From contig NZ_LMGI01000001.1 of assembly GCF_001427105.1 (NCBI RefSeq), forward strand, positions 496,001 through 560,000: a stretch of DNA of 64,000 nucleotides, in the 5' to 3' direction. The DNA is from Sphingopyxis sp. Root154 (lineage in GTDB: Bacteria > Pseudomonadota > Alphaproteobacteria > Sphingomonadales > Sphingomonadaceae). Position numbers and translations under genes: made by a program. Positions 62,632 through 64,000 of this stretch are shown here, in pieces. Below the pieces are notes generated by a model, which saw only the letters and a program-made list of their open reading frames with translations, had not been told where the DNA came from and did no database searches. Every line of letters begins with the position of its first letter. The first letter of the stretch is position 1.

Positions 62632-64000
62632 AAATCGTCGAGCATTTCATCAATGGTGCCCATGTTGGAAGCACCGATACGGCCGGGTCATTCGCCGACG
62701 TGTTCGATCCCAATAGCGGCAATGTGCAGGCACGGGTCTCGCTTGCCAGCGTCGAGGATCTGGAGCACGCCATCGCGGCCGCGCAGATCGCGCAGATCGG
62801 CTGGGCCAATATGAATCCCCAGCGCCGGGCGCGCGTCATGTTCCGTTTCAAGGAATTGATCGAACGCGATCGGGCCGAATTGGGCAGGCTGCTGTCTTCC
62901 GAACATGGCAAGGTTCTTGCCGATGCCGATGGCGATATTCAGCGGGGCCTTGAGGTGATCGAATTCTGCTGCGGCGTTCCGCAGCTGCTGAAGGGCGACT
63001 ACAGCTTTGGCGCCGGGCCGGGGATAGACGTGTGGTCGATACGGCAGCCGCTGGGCGTGGTGGCCGGCATCACCCCATTCAACTTCCCGGCGATGATCCC
63101 GATGTGGATGCTGGGCCCCGCGCTGGCGACCGGTAATGCCTTCATCCTCAAGCCTTCCGAACGCACGCCTTCGGTCCCGATGCGGATCGCCGAACTGCTG
63201 ACCGAAGCCGGATTGCCGGACGGCGTCTTCAATGTGATCAATGGCGGCAAGGAGATCGTCGAGGCGATTCTGGATCATCCCGCGATCAAAGCGGTCAGTT
63301 TCGTCGGATCGTCGGACGTTGCGCAGGCGATCTACTCGCGCGGCACGGCAGCCGGGAAGCGCGTGCAGGCAATGGGCGGTGCGAAGAACCACGGCATCGT
63401 CATGCCGGATGCCGACCTCGACCAGACCATAGCCGACATCGTCGGCGCGGCCTATGGCTCCGCCGGCGAGCGCTGCATGGCGCTGCCCGTCATCGTCCCG
63501 GTAGGCAGAGCCACCGCCGAGGCCGTACGCGAGCGGCTGGTCGATGCGATCGACAAGCTCAAAGTCGGCATCTCGACCGATCCGGACGCCGATTATGGGC
63601 CCGTCGTCACCTCAGCGCACCGCGAGCGTGTCGAACAATATATTGAAATGGCGGTCACCGAGGGGAGCGAACTCGTGGTCGATGGCCGTGGCCTTTCGCT
63701 TCAGGGATATGAAGCGGGCTTTTTTCTCGGCCCGACGCTGCTCGACCATGTGACGCCCGCGATGAAGAGTTATCAGGAGGAAATCTTCGGCCCCGTCCTC
63801 CAGATCGTTCGCGCCGAAAGCGCGGAAGAGGCCATCGGGCTCGCGTCGCGCCACCAATATGGCAACGGCGTCGCGCTCTTCACGCGCGACGGCGGCACCG
63901 CGCGAGACTATGCTGCGGATGTCGAGGTTGGCATGGTCGGTATCAATCTACCGATCCCGGTCCCGGTCGCTTATCACAGCTTTGGAGGCTGGAAGCGGTC
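62628..64000 (+). CDS. mmsA: CoA-acylating (methyl)malonate-semialdehyde dehydrogenase (3' end outside window)
   Basis: 457 residues visible of about 500, starting at a GTG that overlaps the permease stop (GTGA). Start reads VKIVEHFINGAHV. GITPFNFPAMIPMWMLGPALATGNAFILKPSERTPS is the MmsA/IolA NAD-binding pattern. The catalytic Cys283 is in GSAGERCMALPVIVPVG. It oxidises malonate semialdehyde to acetyl-CoA or methylmalonate semialdehyde to propionyl-CoA with loss of CO2. Here it would finish beta-alanine breakdown. The C-terminus is cut by the window end. Confidence 0.93.
   Translation, partial: MKIVEHFINGAHVGSTDTAGSFADVFDPNSGNVQARVSLASVEDLEHAIAAAQIAQIGWANMNPQRRARVMFRFKELIERDRAELGRLLSSEHGKVLADADGDIQRGLEVIEFCCGVPQLLKGDYSFGAGPGIDVWSIRQPLGVVAGITPFNFPAMIPMWMLGPALATGNAFILKPSERTPSVPMRIAELLTEAGLPDGVFNVINGGKEIVEAILDHPAIKAVSFVGSSDVAQAIYSRGTAAGKRVQAMGGAKNHGIVMPDADLDQTIADIVGAAYGSAGERCMALPVIVPVGRATAEAVRERLVDAIDKLKVGISTDPDADYGPVVTSAHRERVEQYIEMAVTEGSELVVDGRGLSLQGYEAGFFLGPTLLDHVTPAMKSYQEEIFGPVLQIVRAESAEEAIGLASRHQYGNGVALFTRDGGTARDYAADVEVGMVGINLPIPVPVAYHSFGGWKR

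Noticed and set aside
1..64000. CRISPR array, prophage or intact insertion sequence
   Set aside because: No regularly spaced repeats, phage structural genes or transposase were found on either strand.

Overview
The window is GC-rich chromosomal DNA from an alphaproteobacterium, most likely a sphingomonad close to Sphingopyxis. That placement is inference. It rests on protein character, the abundance of TonB-dependent receptors, the gene order aroA-cmk-rpsA-ihfB, a GTCAYCCCGGCGAAGGCCGGG-type dispersed palindrome, and candidate EcfG general-stress promoters. I see no prophage, intact insertion sequence or CRISPR array.

1-36.6 kb is mostly housekeeping. It opens with the 5' part of dnaB (minus strand). 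A forward block follows: UPF0262, a degenerate GH25 protein, cdd and dcd, a GH5 glucanase, DoxX, and a saccharopine-dehydrogenase-like reductase with a thioesterase. Next come an OmpR-type two-component pair beside an EF-hand protein, an esterase lipoprotein, a small membrane protein, a penicillin-acylase-family hydrolase, a 57-residue DUF1328 protein, an FKBP, an L,D-transpeptidase and a small coiled-coil lipoprotein. Then tRNA-Gly, dinB, prfC, a TbpB-like lipoprotein, an enoyl-CoA hydratase, an HD-domain protein, two secreted proteins, an Rrf2 regulator, tRNA-Ala, aroA-cmk-rpsA-ihfB, an ABC-2 exporter, tRNA-Leu, a family-5 binding protein, DUF4112 and an S9 peptidase.

36.7-43.4 kb (minus strand) is a respiratory block: cyoABCD, a SURF1 factor, then a RegB/ActS-type quinone-sensing kinase and its RegA/ActR regulator. 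The genes from cyoC onward are joined by 4-base start/stop overlaps, and a candidate RegA-like box lies in front of cyoA. An MHS-type transporter diverges from it, followed by a DUF1905/YdeI gene.

45.4-58.9 kb is the most unusual part: a FadR-type GntR regulator, a TonB receptor, a secreted PHP-like metallohydrolase, KduI, an ECF sigma factor, FecR, an STN-domain TonB receptor and an exported FAD oxidoreductase. It looks like an uptake locus for a uronate-containing glycan or glycoconjugate, but has no recognisable glycosidase or polysaccharide lyase. Four of its genes are best started at TTG.

58.9-59.8 kb is decayed and carries a fragment resembling a DUF4143 ATPase. The window ends in a beta-alanine catabolic operon: omega-amino acid:pyruvate aminotransferase, APC permease and CoA-acylating (methyl)malonate-semialdehyde dehydrogenase (cut by the window edge), joined by ATGA and GTGA overlaps.
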